Below, in pieces: positions 15,891 through 24,415 of a DNA stretch of 64,000 bases (the first letter of the stretch is position 1; every line of letters begins with the position of its first letter). The translations under genes were made by a program, and so were the position numbers. The notes under the pieces are model-generated. The model searched no databases, was not told where the DNA came from, and worked only from the letters and a program-made list of their open reading frames with translations. Origin of the DNA: JAVJUV01 sp047314965 (lineage in GTDB: Bacteria; Pseudomonadota; Alphaproteobacteria; Rhodobacterales; Rhodobacteraceae); the NCBI RefSeq assembly GCF_047314965.1, contig NZ_JBLBVK010000058.1:124001-188000 (forward strand). The letters run 5' to 3'.

Positions 15891-16310
15891 TCAGGCGCGC
15901 AGTCGCGATTGGTAGTCGTGCGCGCGCCATTCGGCGCGGGCCAGCCACTGGTTCTCGGGCTGCCGGGCGGCCAGATCCTCGGAGATTTCGACTTCATCGA
16001 AACCCGAACGGCGGGCCATGGCGTACTGATCGGCGATGATATGGCCTTTCGCGCGCAACCGTCCCTGATATCCCATCAGCCGCAGGCGCCGCGCGATGCT
16101 GAAGCCGCGCCCGTCCGCAAAGCTGGGGAAATCAACGCGGATCAGGTCGATGGCATCGATCCTGTCCGCCAGCGCCGCCGGGTCGGCATCCGAGCGAAGG
16201 TCCACCGCCACAACGGGCGCAGCATCGTTCGCGGCAAGCTGGGGCAGTTCGAAAAAGCCGTGGGTCCAATCGTCGGCATCGAAGCCGGTGTCGGTGACTA
16301 TAATGCTCAT
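15891..16310 (-). CDS. DUF934 family protein (sulfite-reduction associated)
   Basis: 139 residues from the ATG at 16310, which overlaps the cysH stop as ATGA; the frame is open further upstream but inside cysH. The sequence (IDLIRVDFPSFADGRGFSIARRLR, YQGRLRAKGHIIADQYAMARRSGFDEVEI) is the DUF934 signature. The family is nearly always encoded beside cysI and cysH and is thought to help sulfite reduction, but its biochemical role is not settled. Translational coupling with cysH supports a shared task. Confidence 0.88.
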   Translation of the reverse strand: MSIIVTDTGFDADDWTHGFFELPQLAANDAAPVVAVDLRSDADPAALADRIDAIDLIRVDFPSFADGRGFSIARRLRLMGYQGRLRAKGHIIADQYAMARRSGFDEVEISEDLAARQPENQWLARAEWRAHDYQSRLRA

Positions 16311-17056
16311 GATGCCTCCTTCAGGGGCGTGCGCACGGCCTTGCCGTTCACGAAATGAATTCCGCATTCATCCTTGTCCTGCCCGCGCCAGCGCCCGGCG
16401 CGCGGGTCTTCGCCCGGAGCGACGCGGGTCGTGCAGGGAGCGCAGCCAATGGAGGGATAGCCCCTGGCCACCAGGGGATGGCGGGGCAGGCGGTTGTTGG
16501 TCATGTACTCGGCGATATCCTCCGGGCCCCAATGGGCGAGCGGGTTGATCTTGATGCGTGTGCCACCCTCGTCCTCGAAGAAGTCCAGCGCGGCGCGCTT
16601 TCCGCCCTGATAGCGTTTTCGACCCGTGATCCAGGCATCGAAGGGCGCGACGGCGGCCTGCAGCGGCTCGGTTTTCCGAAGCGCGCAGCAGGCGTCGGGG
16701 GCGGTCTGGTGCAGCGTGTTTGCGTGGTCGCGCAGGAAGGTCTGGTCGCGGTCAGGGCGAATTATCTGAACATTGTTTAACGCTAAACTATCCGCCACTT
16801 CCCTTTGATATTCCAGCGTTTCCGGGAACAACATCTCTGTGTCGATGAACAGGATTGGCGTACTGCGGTCGATGACCGATACCATGTGCAGCAGCACGAC
16901 CGATTCCGCGCCGAAAGATGAGACCAGCGCGGTTTGACCGACCTGCGGGTCGGTCAAGGCATGGGCCAGAACATCGGCGGCCGAGTGGTGCGCATAGCGC
17001 CGGTTCAGTTCGGCAACGCGGACAGAAACCGGATCGAGCGGTGCTTCAAGCGGCAT
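16307..17056 (-). CDS. cysH: assimilatory adenylyl-sulfate (APS) reductase, CysH family
   Basis: 249 residues from the ATG at 17056, inside the last codons of cysI. It reduces activated sulfate to sulfite with thioredoxin. The loop SSFGAESVVLLHM binds the nucleotide. Two cysteine pairs, CCALRK (CCxxRKxxPL) and GCAPCT (CxxC), ligate a [4Fe-4S] cluster and mark the APS-using branch rather than the E. coli PAPS enzyme, which lacks them. The redox-active C-terminal Cys is in KDECGIH. Gene order cysG-DUF2849-cysI-cysH-DUF934 is a complete sulfite-making and sulfite-reducing operon. Confidence 0.92.
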   Translation of the reverse strand: MPLEAPLDPVSVRVAELNRRYAHHSAADVLAHALTDPQVGQTALVSSFGAESVVLLHMVSVIDRSTPILFIDTEMLFPETLEYQREVADSLALNNVQIIRPDRDQTFLRDHANTLHQTAPDACCALRKTEPLQAAVAPFDAWITGRKRYQGGKRAALDFFEDEGGTRIKINPLAHWGPEDIAEYMTNNRLPRHPLVARGYPSIGCAPCTTRVAPGEDPRAGRWRGQDKDECGIHFVNGKAVRTPLKEAS

Positions 17057-18716
17057 TGGCCTTTTCCTTCTCGGGGTAGAGCGCGGCCTTGAAAGGCTCG
17101 GCTCCAAGGCGGCGATAGGTCTCGAGGAACGTCTCGGAGGCGTCCTCGCGGATGTCGAGATAGGCTTCGATCAACCGCTCGATGGCTGGTACGATCTCGT
17201 CATAGGCAAAGCCCGGCCCGGCACGTTCGCCGATCGTGGCGGTTTCGGTGCCGTCGCCACCAAGGGTGATCTGGTAGTTCTCGACGCCGGCGCGATCCAA
17301 TCCGAGAATGCCGATATGGCCGACATGGTGATGGCCACAGGCGTTGATGCAGCCCGAGATCTTGATCTTCAGGGGACCGATCTCGTGCTCCAGTTTCAAC
17401 TCGTCGAACCGCGTCGCGATCTCCTGCGCCACGGGGATCGAGCGTGCGGTAGCCAGCGCGCAGTAATCCATGCCGGGGCAGGCGATGATGTCGGAGATGA
17501 GCCCGATGTTCGCGGTCGCGAGGCCAGCCTCGCGCAGCGCCTCGTAGACCTCGGGCAGGTCCGATTTGTGGACATGGGGCAGGATGACGTTCTGCTCGTG
17601 GCTGATGCGCAACTCGTCATGACCGAAACGCTCGGCAAGGTCTGCCAGAACGCGCATCTGATCCGAGGTTGCGTCGCCCGGCGTGGCGCCATGTGCCTTG
17701 AGCGAAACCGAGACGATGGCATAGCCGGGCGCGCGATGTTCGAACAGGTTCGTGTCCGTCCAGGAGCGGAAACCGGGGTTCTGACTGCGCGCGATGTCGT
17801 ATTTGTCCAAGGGTGCGTTCCGGAAGGCGGGCGGCGCGAAGGATTGTTCGATTTCTGCAAGCAGTTCCTGGTCAAACCCGCTGAACTGGGGGCGGATTTG
17901 TTCGAAACGTGCATCCACCAGATCGCGGATTTTCTCCAATCCGTTCTCGGCGACGGTGATTTTGATGCGCGCCTTGTACTTATTGTCCCGCCGTCCCAGC
18001 AGGTTGTAGACGCTGACGATGGCCTCGCAATATGGCAACAGATCGGCCAGCGGCAGGAACTCGCGGATGACCTTGCCGACCATCGGGGTGCGGCCAAGGC
18101 CGCCGCCCACGATGACTTCGAAGCCGGGTTCTCCGGCCGCATTCCGCACCATGCGCAGGCCGATGTCATGGGCCTTGGTCACGGCGCGGTCGTTGGGCGA
18201 TCCGGTGACAGCGATCTTGAATTTCCGGGGTAGAAACTGGAATTCCGGGTGATCTGTCGACCACTGGCGCAACAACTCGGCTACGGGGCGCGGATCAGCG
18301 ATCTCGTCGGCGGCAGCACCTGCGAAATGGTCGGCGGTAACGTTGCGGATCGTGTTGCCGGAGGTCTGGATGGCGTGCATGCCGACATCGGCCAGCGCCT
18401 CCAGCATATCGGGCACATCCTGCAGTTTCGGCCAGTTGTACTGGATGTTCTGCCGCGTGGTGAAATGGCCATAGCCCTTGTCCCAGCGTTCGGCGATCCA
18501 CGCCAGCTGACGCATCTGCGCGCTGTTCAGCGTGCCATAGGGGATCGCGACGCGCAGCATATAGGCGTGAAGCTGCAGGTAGAGGCCGTTCATCAGGCGC
18601 AGCGGCTTGAATTCGTCCTCGGTGAGGCTTCCGTCGACGCGCCGTTCGACCTGGGCGCGGAACTGCGACACGCGTTCACGCACGAAAGCTTCGTCGAAGT
18701 CATTGTATTTGTACAT
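17046..18716 (-). CDS. cysI: siroheme-[4Fe-4S] nitrite/sulfite reductase, ferredoxin type
   Basis: 556 residues. It performs six-electron reduction of sulfite to sulfide. Two ferredoxin-like half domains and two siroheme half domains are present. The cluster/siroheme cysteines are in CPGMDYC and GCINACGHHHVGHIG at about residues 415-460. The N-terminal part (YGHFTTRQNIQYNWPKL) carries substrate and siroheme-contact arginines. No flavoprotein cysJ is nearby, so ferredoxin is the likely donor and fpr downstream a possible supplier. Its position with cysG (siroheme synthesis) and cysH makes sulfite more likely than nitrite. Confidence 0.92.
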   Translation of the reverse strand: MYKYNDFDEAFVRERVSQFRAQVERRVDGSLTEDEFKPLRLMNGLYLQLHAYMLRVAIPYGTLNSAQMRQLAWIAERWDKGYGHFTTRQNIQYNWPKLQDVPDMLEALADVGMHAIQTSGNTIRNVTADHFAGAAADEIADPRPVAELLRQWSTDHPEFQFLPRKFKIAVTGSPNDRAVTKAHDIGLRMVRNAAGEPGFEVIVGGGLGRTPMVGKVIREFLPLADLLPYCEAIVSVYNLLGRRDNKYKARIKITVAENGLEKIRDLVDARFEQIRPQFSGFDQELLAEIEQSFAPPAFRNAPLDKYDIARSQNPGFRSWTDTNLFEHRAPGYAIVSVSLKAHGATPGDATSDQMRVLADLAERFGHDELRISHEQNVILPHVHKSDLPEVYEALREAGLATANIGLISDIIACPGMDYCALATARSIPVAQEIATRFDELKLEHEIGPLKIKISGCINACGHHHVGHIGILGLDRAGVENYQITLGGDGTETATIGERAGPGFAYDEIVPAIERLIEAYLDIREDASETFLETYRRLGAEPFKAALYPEKEKANAA

Positions 18717-18718
18717 CT

Positions 18719-19021
18719 TTACTCTCCGGCTTGTTTGCCGTGGGCATAGTTGGACGGGCCCTTGGTGCGGAAGATTTCACGGAAATGCGTAGGTGCGGGG
18801 CCATGGTCCGTGGCTTCGGCGTCGGCAAGGTAAGCGCCGACCACAGCGCCGGGCTGGCTGATCGCGAAGAGAAGCCGATCGTCGGCGACCGCCTCGTCGT
18901 CGATCAGTTCCGCTTCGGACATGTGCCGCGTCCAGCGGTCATCTTCGGTCAGCCAGACCACGTCGCCTTCCAGCAGCGCGTTCGCGGTGACGACTTTCGG
19001 GGTAAAGGGACGGCGGCTCAT
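18719..19021 (-). CDS. DUF2849 family protein
   Basis: 100 residues. Matches the small DUF2849 family (KVVTANALLEGDVVWLTEDDRWTRH, ATDHGPAPTHFREIFRTKGPSNY) found between cysG and cysI in many alphaproteobacteria. Its ATG overlaps the cysG stop by 4 nt, and its stop is 2 bp before cysI, so it is translationally embedded in the sulfur operon. No enzymatic motif is visible. A role in siroheme transfer or in sulfite reductase assembly is only a guess from context. Confidence 0.85.
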   Translation of the reverse strand: MSRRPFTPKVVTANALLEGDVVWLTEDDRWTRHMSEAELIDDEAVADDRLLFAISQPGAVVGAYLADAEATDHGPAPTHFREIFRTKGPSNYAHGKQAGE

Positions 19022-20409
19022 AGCGCGATCTCCTCTTCGTAGGTTTGAGCGAATGTCTCGGCGGCGCGGGGTGCCAGGCCGAGAAGGATCAGGGCGGGTC
19101 CGGTCAGGCCGGTAACGGCGTCGGGCAGGGTGGCGAGCGTGGTACCGATGGCGCGCTGGTCGCGGCGCGAGGCGTTTTCCACGATCGTGACTGGCGTTGA
19201 CGCATCGGCGCCGTGCATCATCAGGCGCCCTTGCACGAAGCGGGACGATTTCTTGCCCATGTATATGGCGGCAACCTGTCCGGGTTGGGCGAGGGCACGC
19301 CAGTCCTGCTCGGCATAGCCCTTCATGTCATGTCCTGTGACGAACCGGACCGAGGAATTGCGGTCGCGCTTCGTCAGGCTTTGCCCGATCGAGGCGACCG
19401 CGGCAGAAGCCGAAGTAATGCCGGGTATGATCGAGAAGGGCACATCGGCGGAGGCGCAAGCGTCCATTTCCTCGTCGAGGCGGCCGAAAACGGTCGGATC
19501 GCCCGATTTCAGGCGCACGATATGGGCGCCTGCCCGCGCGTGGAGCACGATCAGGGCGTCGATATCGGATTGGGCGACGGAGGGGCCGAAACCCTCTTTT
19601 CCCGCATCGATCATCAACGCTTCACGACGGGCGAGTTCGAGAACTTCCTGCGTGACCAACCGGTCGTAGATCACCACGTCGGCTTCGTGCAGCGCGCGGC
19701 GGGCCTTCAGCGTCAGGAGTTCCGGGTCACCGGGGCCGGCTCCCACGAAGGTCACGCGTCCCCGCTGTTCAGTCTGGCCAAGGTGTTGGGCCAGAAGGCT
19801 GTCCAGAGTTTCTGCCAGCGCGTCTTCGCCCGCTGCATCGAATGCGGCGGGGCCGGCGCCGAAGTAGTAGTCAGACCAGAAGGCGCGGCGCGCCCGGCCC
19901 ATCGGCAGCGCCTCGGCGACACTGCGAAACGCCTTTCCGACGCGCGCAAGAACGCCAAGCGAAGCGGGCAGGCGCTCTTCCAGATCGGCCTTTATCGCGC
20001 GGGCCAGCACCGGGGCGGCGCCCTCGGTGCCGATGGCGACAGTGACGGGATCGCGGTCGACTATGGCGGGCGTGATGAATTGCGAGTGCTCGAGATTGTC
20101 GACCCAGTTCGTCAGCGCCCCGTCCGCCTGAGCCAGTCGTGTGACGCGGGCATCCTCGGTGTCGTCGTCGTTGGCGGCATAGAACAGCGCGGCGCAAAGC
20201 GCATCACCCGGTTCCATCGCGCGCCTGATCAGCGTCAGGCGCCCCTGGGCGGCAAGGTCCTCGATCTCGGGGATGACCTCGTTGGCGACAACGGAAAGGC
20301 GCGCCTCGGTTTTCAAGAGAAGACGCAACTTCGCCAGCGCAGCCTCACCTCCGCCGGAGACGACGATGCGGCGGCCCTCGGTGGCCAGGAATATCGGAAA
20401 GTATTTCAT
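19018..20409 (-). CDS. cysG: siroheme synthase, trifunctional CysG
   Basis: 463 residues, close to the E. coli protein. The N-terminal dehydrogenase/ferrochelatase module begins with a Rossmann motif (VVSGGGEAALAKLRLLL) at about residue 17. The C-terminal SUMT module carries VTFVGAGPGDPELLTLKA at about 217, YDRLV, VRLKSGDPTVFGR and PGITSASAA. It makes siroheme from uroporphyrinogen III for the sulfite reductase encoded two genes downstream. First gene of the minus-strand sulfur operon, divergent from an AsnC regulator. Confidence 0.94.
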   Translation of the reverse strand: MKYFPIFLATEGRRIVVSGGGEAALAKLRLLLKTEARLSVVANEVIPEIEDLAAQGRLTLIRRAMEPGDALCAALFYAANDDDTEDARVTRLAQADGALTNWVDNLEHSQFITPAIVDRDPVTVAIGTEGAAPVLARAIKADLEERLPASLGVLARVGKAFRSVAEALPMGRARRAFWSDYYFGAGPAAFDAAGEDALAETLDSLLAQHLGQTEQRGRVTFVGAGPGDPELLTLKARRALHEADVVIYDRLVTQEVLELARREALMIDAGKEGFGPSVAQSDIDALIVLHARAGAHIVRLKSGDPTVFGRLDEEMDACASADVPFSIIPGITSASAAVASIGQSLTKRDRNSSVRFVTGHDMKGYAEQDWRALAQPGQVAAIYMGKKSSRFVQGRLMMHGADASTPVTIVENASRRDQRAIGTTLATLPDAVTGLTGPALILLGLAPRAAETFAQTYEEEIAL

Positions 20410-20445
20410 CGCAGGTACCTGAATTCTTCGCCTACAATATAGAAT

Positions 20446-20495
20446 AATGTTCTGCGTTTTGGCAGATACCGCTTGCGGATAAGGACAAATGTTCT
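20446..20495. promoter_or_regulatory. direct repeat of AATGTTCT, 42 bp apart, in the cysG / AsnC promoter region
   Basis: AATGTTCT at 20446-20453 and again at 20488-20495. The first copy is part of AGAA-TAATG-TTCT, an imperfect palindrome. A 42-bp offset is four helical turns, as expected for Lrp/AsnC octamers wrapping DNA. Candidate binding site for the divergent regulator. Confidence 0.45.
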
Positions 20496-20545
20496 AGTTT
20501 GACGTCGGTTTGGAACAGATTCCCCGGAATGAGCGAGGCAAAGGA

Positions 20546-21007
20546 ATGGCGGTGCGGCTGGACGATCTGGATCGGAAAATCTTGCGCGAATTGCAGAATG
20601 ACGCCAGCCAGTCGCTGGACGATATCGCCAAGACCGTGGGGTCATCCAAGACCCCGGTTTGGAACCGGATTCGAAAGATGAAGGAGGCGGGCGTCATCGG
20701 CCGCCAGACGGTGCTTCTGGACCCGGAAAAACTTGGCTTTGACGCCTGCTTTTTTGTTCTGATCCGCACCTCGGCGCATGAGTCGGGCTGGCAGGACAAG
20801 TTCCTCAAGGCAGTTCGCGAGCGGCCCGAAGTTCTCGAGGCGCACCGGCTGGCGGGCGATATCGACTACATCCTGAAAGTTCAGGTCAGGAACGCCCGGG
20901 CCTACGACGAGTTCTACCAGGCCCTGATTTCCGAGGTGAACATCTACAATGTGACGGCGCTTCTTTCGATGGAAGAGATCAAGTCGACCACGATTCTGCC
21001 GATCTAG
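20546..21007 (+). CDS. Lrp/AsnC family transcriptional regulator
   Basis: 153 residues from the ATG at 20546 (MAVRLDDLDRKIL). The N-terminal HTH (LQNDASQSLDDIAKTVGSSKTPVWNRIRKM) is followed by the RAM/AsnC domain (AHRLAGDIDYILKVQV, LISEVNIYNVTALLSMEEIK). It is divergent from cysG with 136 bp between, so it most likely controls the sulfur operon in response to an amino acid such as cysteine (inference). Its TAG stop shares CTAG (21004-21007) with the convergent P450 gene. Confidence 0.9.
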   Translation: MAVRLDDLDRKILRELQNDASQSLDDIAKTVGSSKTPVWNRIRKMKEAGVIGRQTVLLDPEKLGFDACFFVLIRTSAHESGWQDKFLKAVRERPEVLEAHRLAGDIDYILKVQVRNARAYDEFYQALISEVNIYNVTALLSMEEIKSTTILPI

Positions 21008-22185
21008 ACCTCGACCATCAGGCGCTCCCGCCCGCGGAAGTGATACAGGTCCGCGACTTTCGGCGGTTCCACGATCCGCAGGTTGGGACAGCGCGAGAAC
21101 AGTGCGGGCAGGGCGATCTGCATCTCCAGCCGGGCCAGCGGCGCGCCGATACAGAAATGAATTCCTGCTCCGAACGCCACGTTCGGACGCTTCATGCGGA
21201 ACGGATCGAAAATCTCGCCATCGGGCCAGACGGCATCATCCCGGCAGGCCGACCCAAGCAGGCACCCGATCTCGGTTCCGGCCGAAAACTCTGTGCCCAG
21301 GATCGTCACATCCTTGTAAACCCACCGCCGGAACAGGTGCAGAGGCGGGTCGAAACGCAGGCATTCCTCGACCGTGCCTTCAATATAGTCCGGTTCAAGA
21401 GCCAGATTTCTTTCGGAATATTCGCAGAGCAGGCGTATCGAGTTACCCAGGGCATGGACCGTCGCCTCGTGGCCGGCATTCAGAAGCAGAATCGTGATGG
21501 ATATGATTTCCCGTTCGCTCAGCTTTTGTCCGTCAACCCGGCCGACGACAAGCTGTGAAAGAAGGTCGTCGCCTGGCGTCCGGGTGCGCAACGCGATCAT
21601 CTCGCGGACGAAGGCCGTGAATTCGGCGGAAGCCTCGGCGGCCGCGTTTTCGACGGATTGGTCTCGCCGAGCCTGGTACATCGCGACCATGGCATTCGAC
21701 CAGTTCAGAAGCTGGGGGCACATCTCTTGCGGAACACCCAGCAGATCGGCGATCACCCGGACGGGAACCTGTCGTGCGAAGGCGTCCAGCAGGTCAAAGG
21801 GACCGGACGGAAAGGCGTCGATCAGCTGGTCGCAGGTCAGGCTGACGAACGGACCAAGCGCATTCACCTCCTTGCGCGTAAACGCGCCAAGAACCAGTTT
21901 TCTCAATCGGGTGTGCGCGGGTGGCTCCATCTCCAGAAGCGAGAATTCCTCGATGTCGTAGAAGGCCTTCAATCCGGGCTGAACGTCGGGCCGGCGTTCA
22001 ACCGGGATCTCGCGCCCCAACTGAGGATGACGCAATACGGCGTTCACCGCAGCGGATGTCGTTGCGACAGGAATGCCGTACTCCTCCCAGCGAATGAAGT
22101 GCCCCAGGGCGCGGATGCTGCGGTAGAATCCATACGGATTCTGGACGAATGCCGCCTCTGTCGGCGATTGGGAGGTTGCCTCCAT
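21004..22185 (-). CDS. cytochrome P450
   Basis: 393 residues, soluble bacterial class I size. The heme loop FGAGIHFCIGAPLARLE holds the Cys ligand. The I-helix oxygen-activation motif is NAGHEAT, the K-helix ExxR is EECLR, and a meander precedes FDPFRM. PPAHTRLRKLVLGAFT is the usual BC-loop motif. It is monocistronic with no ferredoxin or reductase beside it, so redox partners are elsewhere. The substrate is unknown. The stop codon shares a CTAG with the convergent AsnC gene. Confidence 0.93.
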   Translation of the reverse strand: MEATSQSPTEAAFVQNPYGFYRSIRALGHFIRWEEYGIPVATTSAAVNAVLRHPQLGREIPVERRPDVQPGLKAFYDIEEFSLLEMEPPAHTRLRKLVLGAFTRKEVNALGPFVSLTCDQLIDAFPSGPFDLLDAFARQVPVRVIADLLGVPQEMCPQLLNWSNAMVAMYQARRDQSVENAAAEASAEFTAFVREMIALRTRTPGDDLLSQLVVGRVDGQKLSEREIISITILLLNAGHEATVHALGNSIRLLCEYSERNLALEPDYIEGTVEECLRFDPPLHLFRRWVYKDVTILGTEFSAGTEIGCLLGSACRDDAVWPDGEIFDPFRMKRPNVAFGAGIHFCIGAPLARLEMQIALPALFSRCPNLRIVEPPKVADLYHFRGRERLMVEV

Positions 22186-22443
22186 CTGTCCACTGTCCCC
22201 GCAAGTGGTTGAATGCGCCGCTGCGCGAATCCTGCGTATTTGTGCGCGGCAAATGGATAGCCTGTCCGGTCAGTTTTGGCTACACAGGGGGATGCTAACG
22301 TGTTGAATAATAATTTGTTGTTCGAAAGCATGGCCTTACATCCTGCACGGCCGCTTGTTTCGCTCCTCGACCTGTGAGAGACCCGGTGCATATTATGAGG
22401 CGGCTTTGCCGTTCCGAACTTTTGACAATGACGGGAACAAGAC

Positions 22444-23451
22444 ATGAGCGGTTTGCTTGCCCTGCTGGACGATGTTGCAGCGATTGCGAAACTGGCGGCC
22501 GCGCAGGTTGACGACCTGGCGACGCAGGCCGCCAAGGTCGGCGCAAAGGTTGGCCCCGCTGTCATCGACGACGCCGCGAAGGCGGGAACGAAGGCGGCAG
22601 GCGTGGTCATCGACGACGCTGCGGTCACGCCCAAATACGTCACTGGTCTGCCCGCGGCCCGGGAACTGCCGATCATCTGGAAGATCGCGCGCGCCTCGTT
22701 TTTCAACAAGCTGGTCATCCTGTTGCCGGTGGCCTTGCTGCTCAGCGCCTTCGCGCCATGGCTGATCACGCCCTTGCTGATGCTGGGCGGCTGTTACCTG
22801 TGTTTCGAAGGGGCCGAGAAGATCTGGCACTTGCTCCATCCCCATGACGAGAGCCACGCCCAGGAGGCCGAGGTCCTGGACGCGGCGCATCTCGAAGAGC
22901 AGCGGGTGAAAGGAGCCATCAAGACGGATTTCATCCTGTCCGCAGAGATCATGACAATCTCGCTCTCCGCGATCGAGAGCGACAGTTATGTTACCTCGGG
23001 TTTCATTCTGGCCATTGTCGCCGTCGGTATCACGGCGCTGGTTTACGGCGCGGTTGCGCTTTTGGTGAAGATGGACGACGCGGGTTTGCGGCTGGCAGAG
23101 ATCGGCCGCCTCTCGGCGACCCGCGCCCTGGGCCGGGGTATGGTCAAGGGCATGCCGTATCTGCTGAAGGTCATCGGCATTGTCGGTACAGCCGCGATGC
23201 TCTGGGTGGGCGGAAACATCATTGTCCACGGACTGGAAGTGCTGGGGTGGCATTGGCCCTATGACACGATCAAGGACATCGCGAAATCCGTCGGCGGAGA
23301 AAGCGGCTTTGTGAAGTGGGTTGTGACGGCCACGCTCGACGGCATTCTCGGCCTGGCGCTGGGCCTCGTCCTGATCCCCATCGTCAACAAGGTGATCGTG
23401 CCTTTCGCCGGGTTGTTTTTCCCCGAGAAGAAAGCGGCGCAAAGTCATTAG
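22444..23451 (+). CDS. DUF808 family inner-membrane protein (YedI-like)
   Basis: 335 residues. The N-terminal MSGLLALLDDVAAIAKLAAAQVDD and the duplicated VIDDAAKAG/VIDDAAVTPKYVTGLPAARELPIIWKIA are the DUF808 signature. There are about six membrane segments from residue 85 on. Members are conserved inner-membrane proteins of unknown function. Monocistronic, divergent from P450 with a 258-bp gap in which I see nothing but presumed promoters. A 9-bp GC-rich hairpin follows its stop. Confidence 0.9.
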   Translation: MSGLLALLDDVAAIAKLAAAQVDDLATQAAKVGAKVGPAVIDDAAKAGTKAAGVVIDDAAVTPKYVTGLPAARELPIIWKIARASFFNKLVILLPVALLLSAFAPWLITPLLMLGGCYLCFEGAEKIWHLLHPHDESHAQEAEVLDAAHLEEQRVKGAIKTDFILSAEIMTISLSAIESDSYVTSGFILAIVAVGITALVYGAVALLVKMDDAGLRLAEIGRLSATRALGRGMVKGMPYLLKVIGIVGTAAMLWVGGNIIVHGLEVLGWHWPYDTIKDIAKSVGGESGFVKWVVTATLDGILGLALGLVLIPIVNKVIVPFAGLFFPEKKAAQSH

Positions 23452-23472
23452 GCGCGGGGAAGACCCCGCGCC
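23451..23472. terminator. GC-rich hairpin after the DUF808 gene, weak terminator candidate
   Basis: GGCGCGGGG-AAGA-CCCCGCGCC, a perfect 9-bp stem that begins at the last base of the DUF808 stop codon and ends 11 bp before the convergent YgaP-like stop. No T-run follows on either strand, so Rho-independent termination is uncertain. Confidence 0.45.
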
Positions 23473-23483
23473 TAAGTGTCATC

Positions 23484-23684
23484 TCAGCTCTTCAGCTTGC
23501 AGGTCGACAGCCCAAAGATCGAATAGGCCGGGCAGGAGCCCATCAGGCCTGTGGCCAGCGGCACGATGCCGATCAGAAGGAACCAGCGATAGCCGGCTTC
23601 GGGCAGCATGAAGAAAGCTGCCAAAAGCACGATTCCGACGATGATGCGAAGGGCGCGGTCTATTCCACCAACATTCTGTTTCAT
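23484..23684 (-). CDS. YgaP-like DUF2892 membrane protein
   Basis: 66 residues. MKQNVGGIDRALRIIVGIV and PLATGLMGSCPAYSIFGLSTC match the DUF2892/YgaP transmembrane domain, with two helices and conserved Cys near the C-terminus. In E. coli YgaP this domain is fused to a rhodanese; here it stands alone. GGAAAGGAAAATCTTT precedes the ATG. It follows a Crp/Fnr gene, and a Crp-like half-site pair lies in the 83-bp gap, so it is a likely target of that regulator. Confidence 0.85.
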   Translation of the reverse strand: MKQNVGGIDRALRIIVGIVLLAAFFMLPEAGYRWFLLIGIVPLATGLMGSCPAYSIFGLSTCKLKS

Positions 23685-23747
23685 AAAGATTTTCCTTTCC
23701 AGGTTCGAAGGACATGATGAAACCTACCGCGATTCGCGGGTTTTGAA

Positions 23748-23762
23748 TGTGACTTGGTCACC
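23748..23762. promoter_or_regulatory. Crp/Fnr-like inverted repeat upstream of the YgaP-like gene
   Basis: TGTGACTTGGTCACC: GTGAC-TTG-GTCAC is a perfect 5-bp inverted repeat, about 70 bp upstream of the YgaP-like ATG. The TGTGA/TCAC half-sites resemble Crp-family operators but with a shorter spacer than the 6 nt of E. coli Crp. Confidence 0.45.
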
Positions 23763-23767
23763 CTGCG

Positions 23768-24415
23768 TCAGTCGTTTGTAGCCACCCGCAACGCGTCGGG
23801 CTTAAGGATCGTTACCCGTCCGCGTTCATGCGTCAGCCATCCCCGGCGCTTCATGGCATCCAGTCGGCGCGAGACGACCTCGCGCGCGCTGCCGATGGCG
23901 CTGGCGATGTCCTGCTGCGTCGCCTGAACTTCGCCGCCGTCGGCGCGCGCCAGCAGGAAGCCGGCCAGCCGGGCATCGACGGGCTGGAACGCGACGCGCT
24001 CGAGGATCTGCATGGTCGACTGCATGCGCTGGGCAAATGCGGTGAACACGATGTTCCGGAAGGCCCGGTCCGCGTCCAGCATCTCGAGAAAGGTGGCGCG
24101 CGGCAGCAGAACCACCGCCGCGTCGGCTTCGACCACGGCTTCGGCGCTGTAGTCCTCGCCCCCGAGCAGGCCAAGCGTGGACTGGATGCAGCTTGACCCG
24201 GGGGTCACGTCGTAGAGCAGGATCTCGCGACCGTTCGGCCCGACCAGGTAGACGCCGATCCGGCCGGACAGCACGATGACATAGCCCTGAACGGCGTCGC
24301 CGGGGCGGAACAGCACGGTGTCCGTGGGGACGGTCATCGGCGCAAGCGCCTCGAGCCTCCGGCGACTGTCGTCGGACAGGCCGGACAGTTCCTCTATTCC
24401 GCCGGTCCAGCCCAT
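23768..24415 (-). CDS. Crp/Fnr family transcriptional regulator
   Basis: 215 residues. A cyclic-nucleotide-binding-like beta-barrel (DTVLFRPGDAVQGYVIVLSGRIGVYL, about residues 32-58) is joined to an HTH_Crp domain (TQQDIASAIGSAREVVSRRLDAMKRRGWL). There is no Fnr N-terminal cysteine cluster, so it is not an Fnr-type oxygen sensor. Its ATG shares one base with the mmsB stop (TGATG), so it is translationally coupled to the valine genes. Ligand unknown. Confidence 0.9.
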   Translation of the reverse strand: MGWTGGIEELSGLSDDSRRRLEALAPMTVPTDTVLFRPGDAVQGYVIVLSGRIGVYLVGPNGREILLYDVTPGSSCIQSTLGLLGGEDYSAEAVVEADAAVVLLPRATFLEMLDADRAFRNIVFTAFAQRMQSTMQILERVAFQPVDARLAGFLLARADGGEVQATQQDIASAIGSAREVVSRRLDAMKRRGWLTHERGRVTILKPDALRVATND

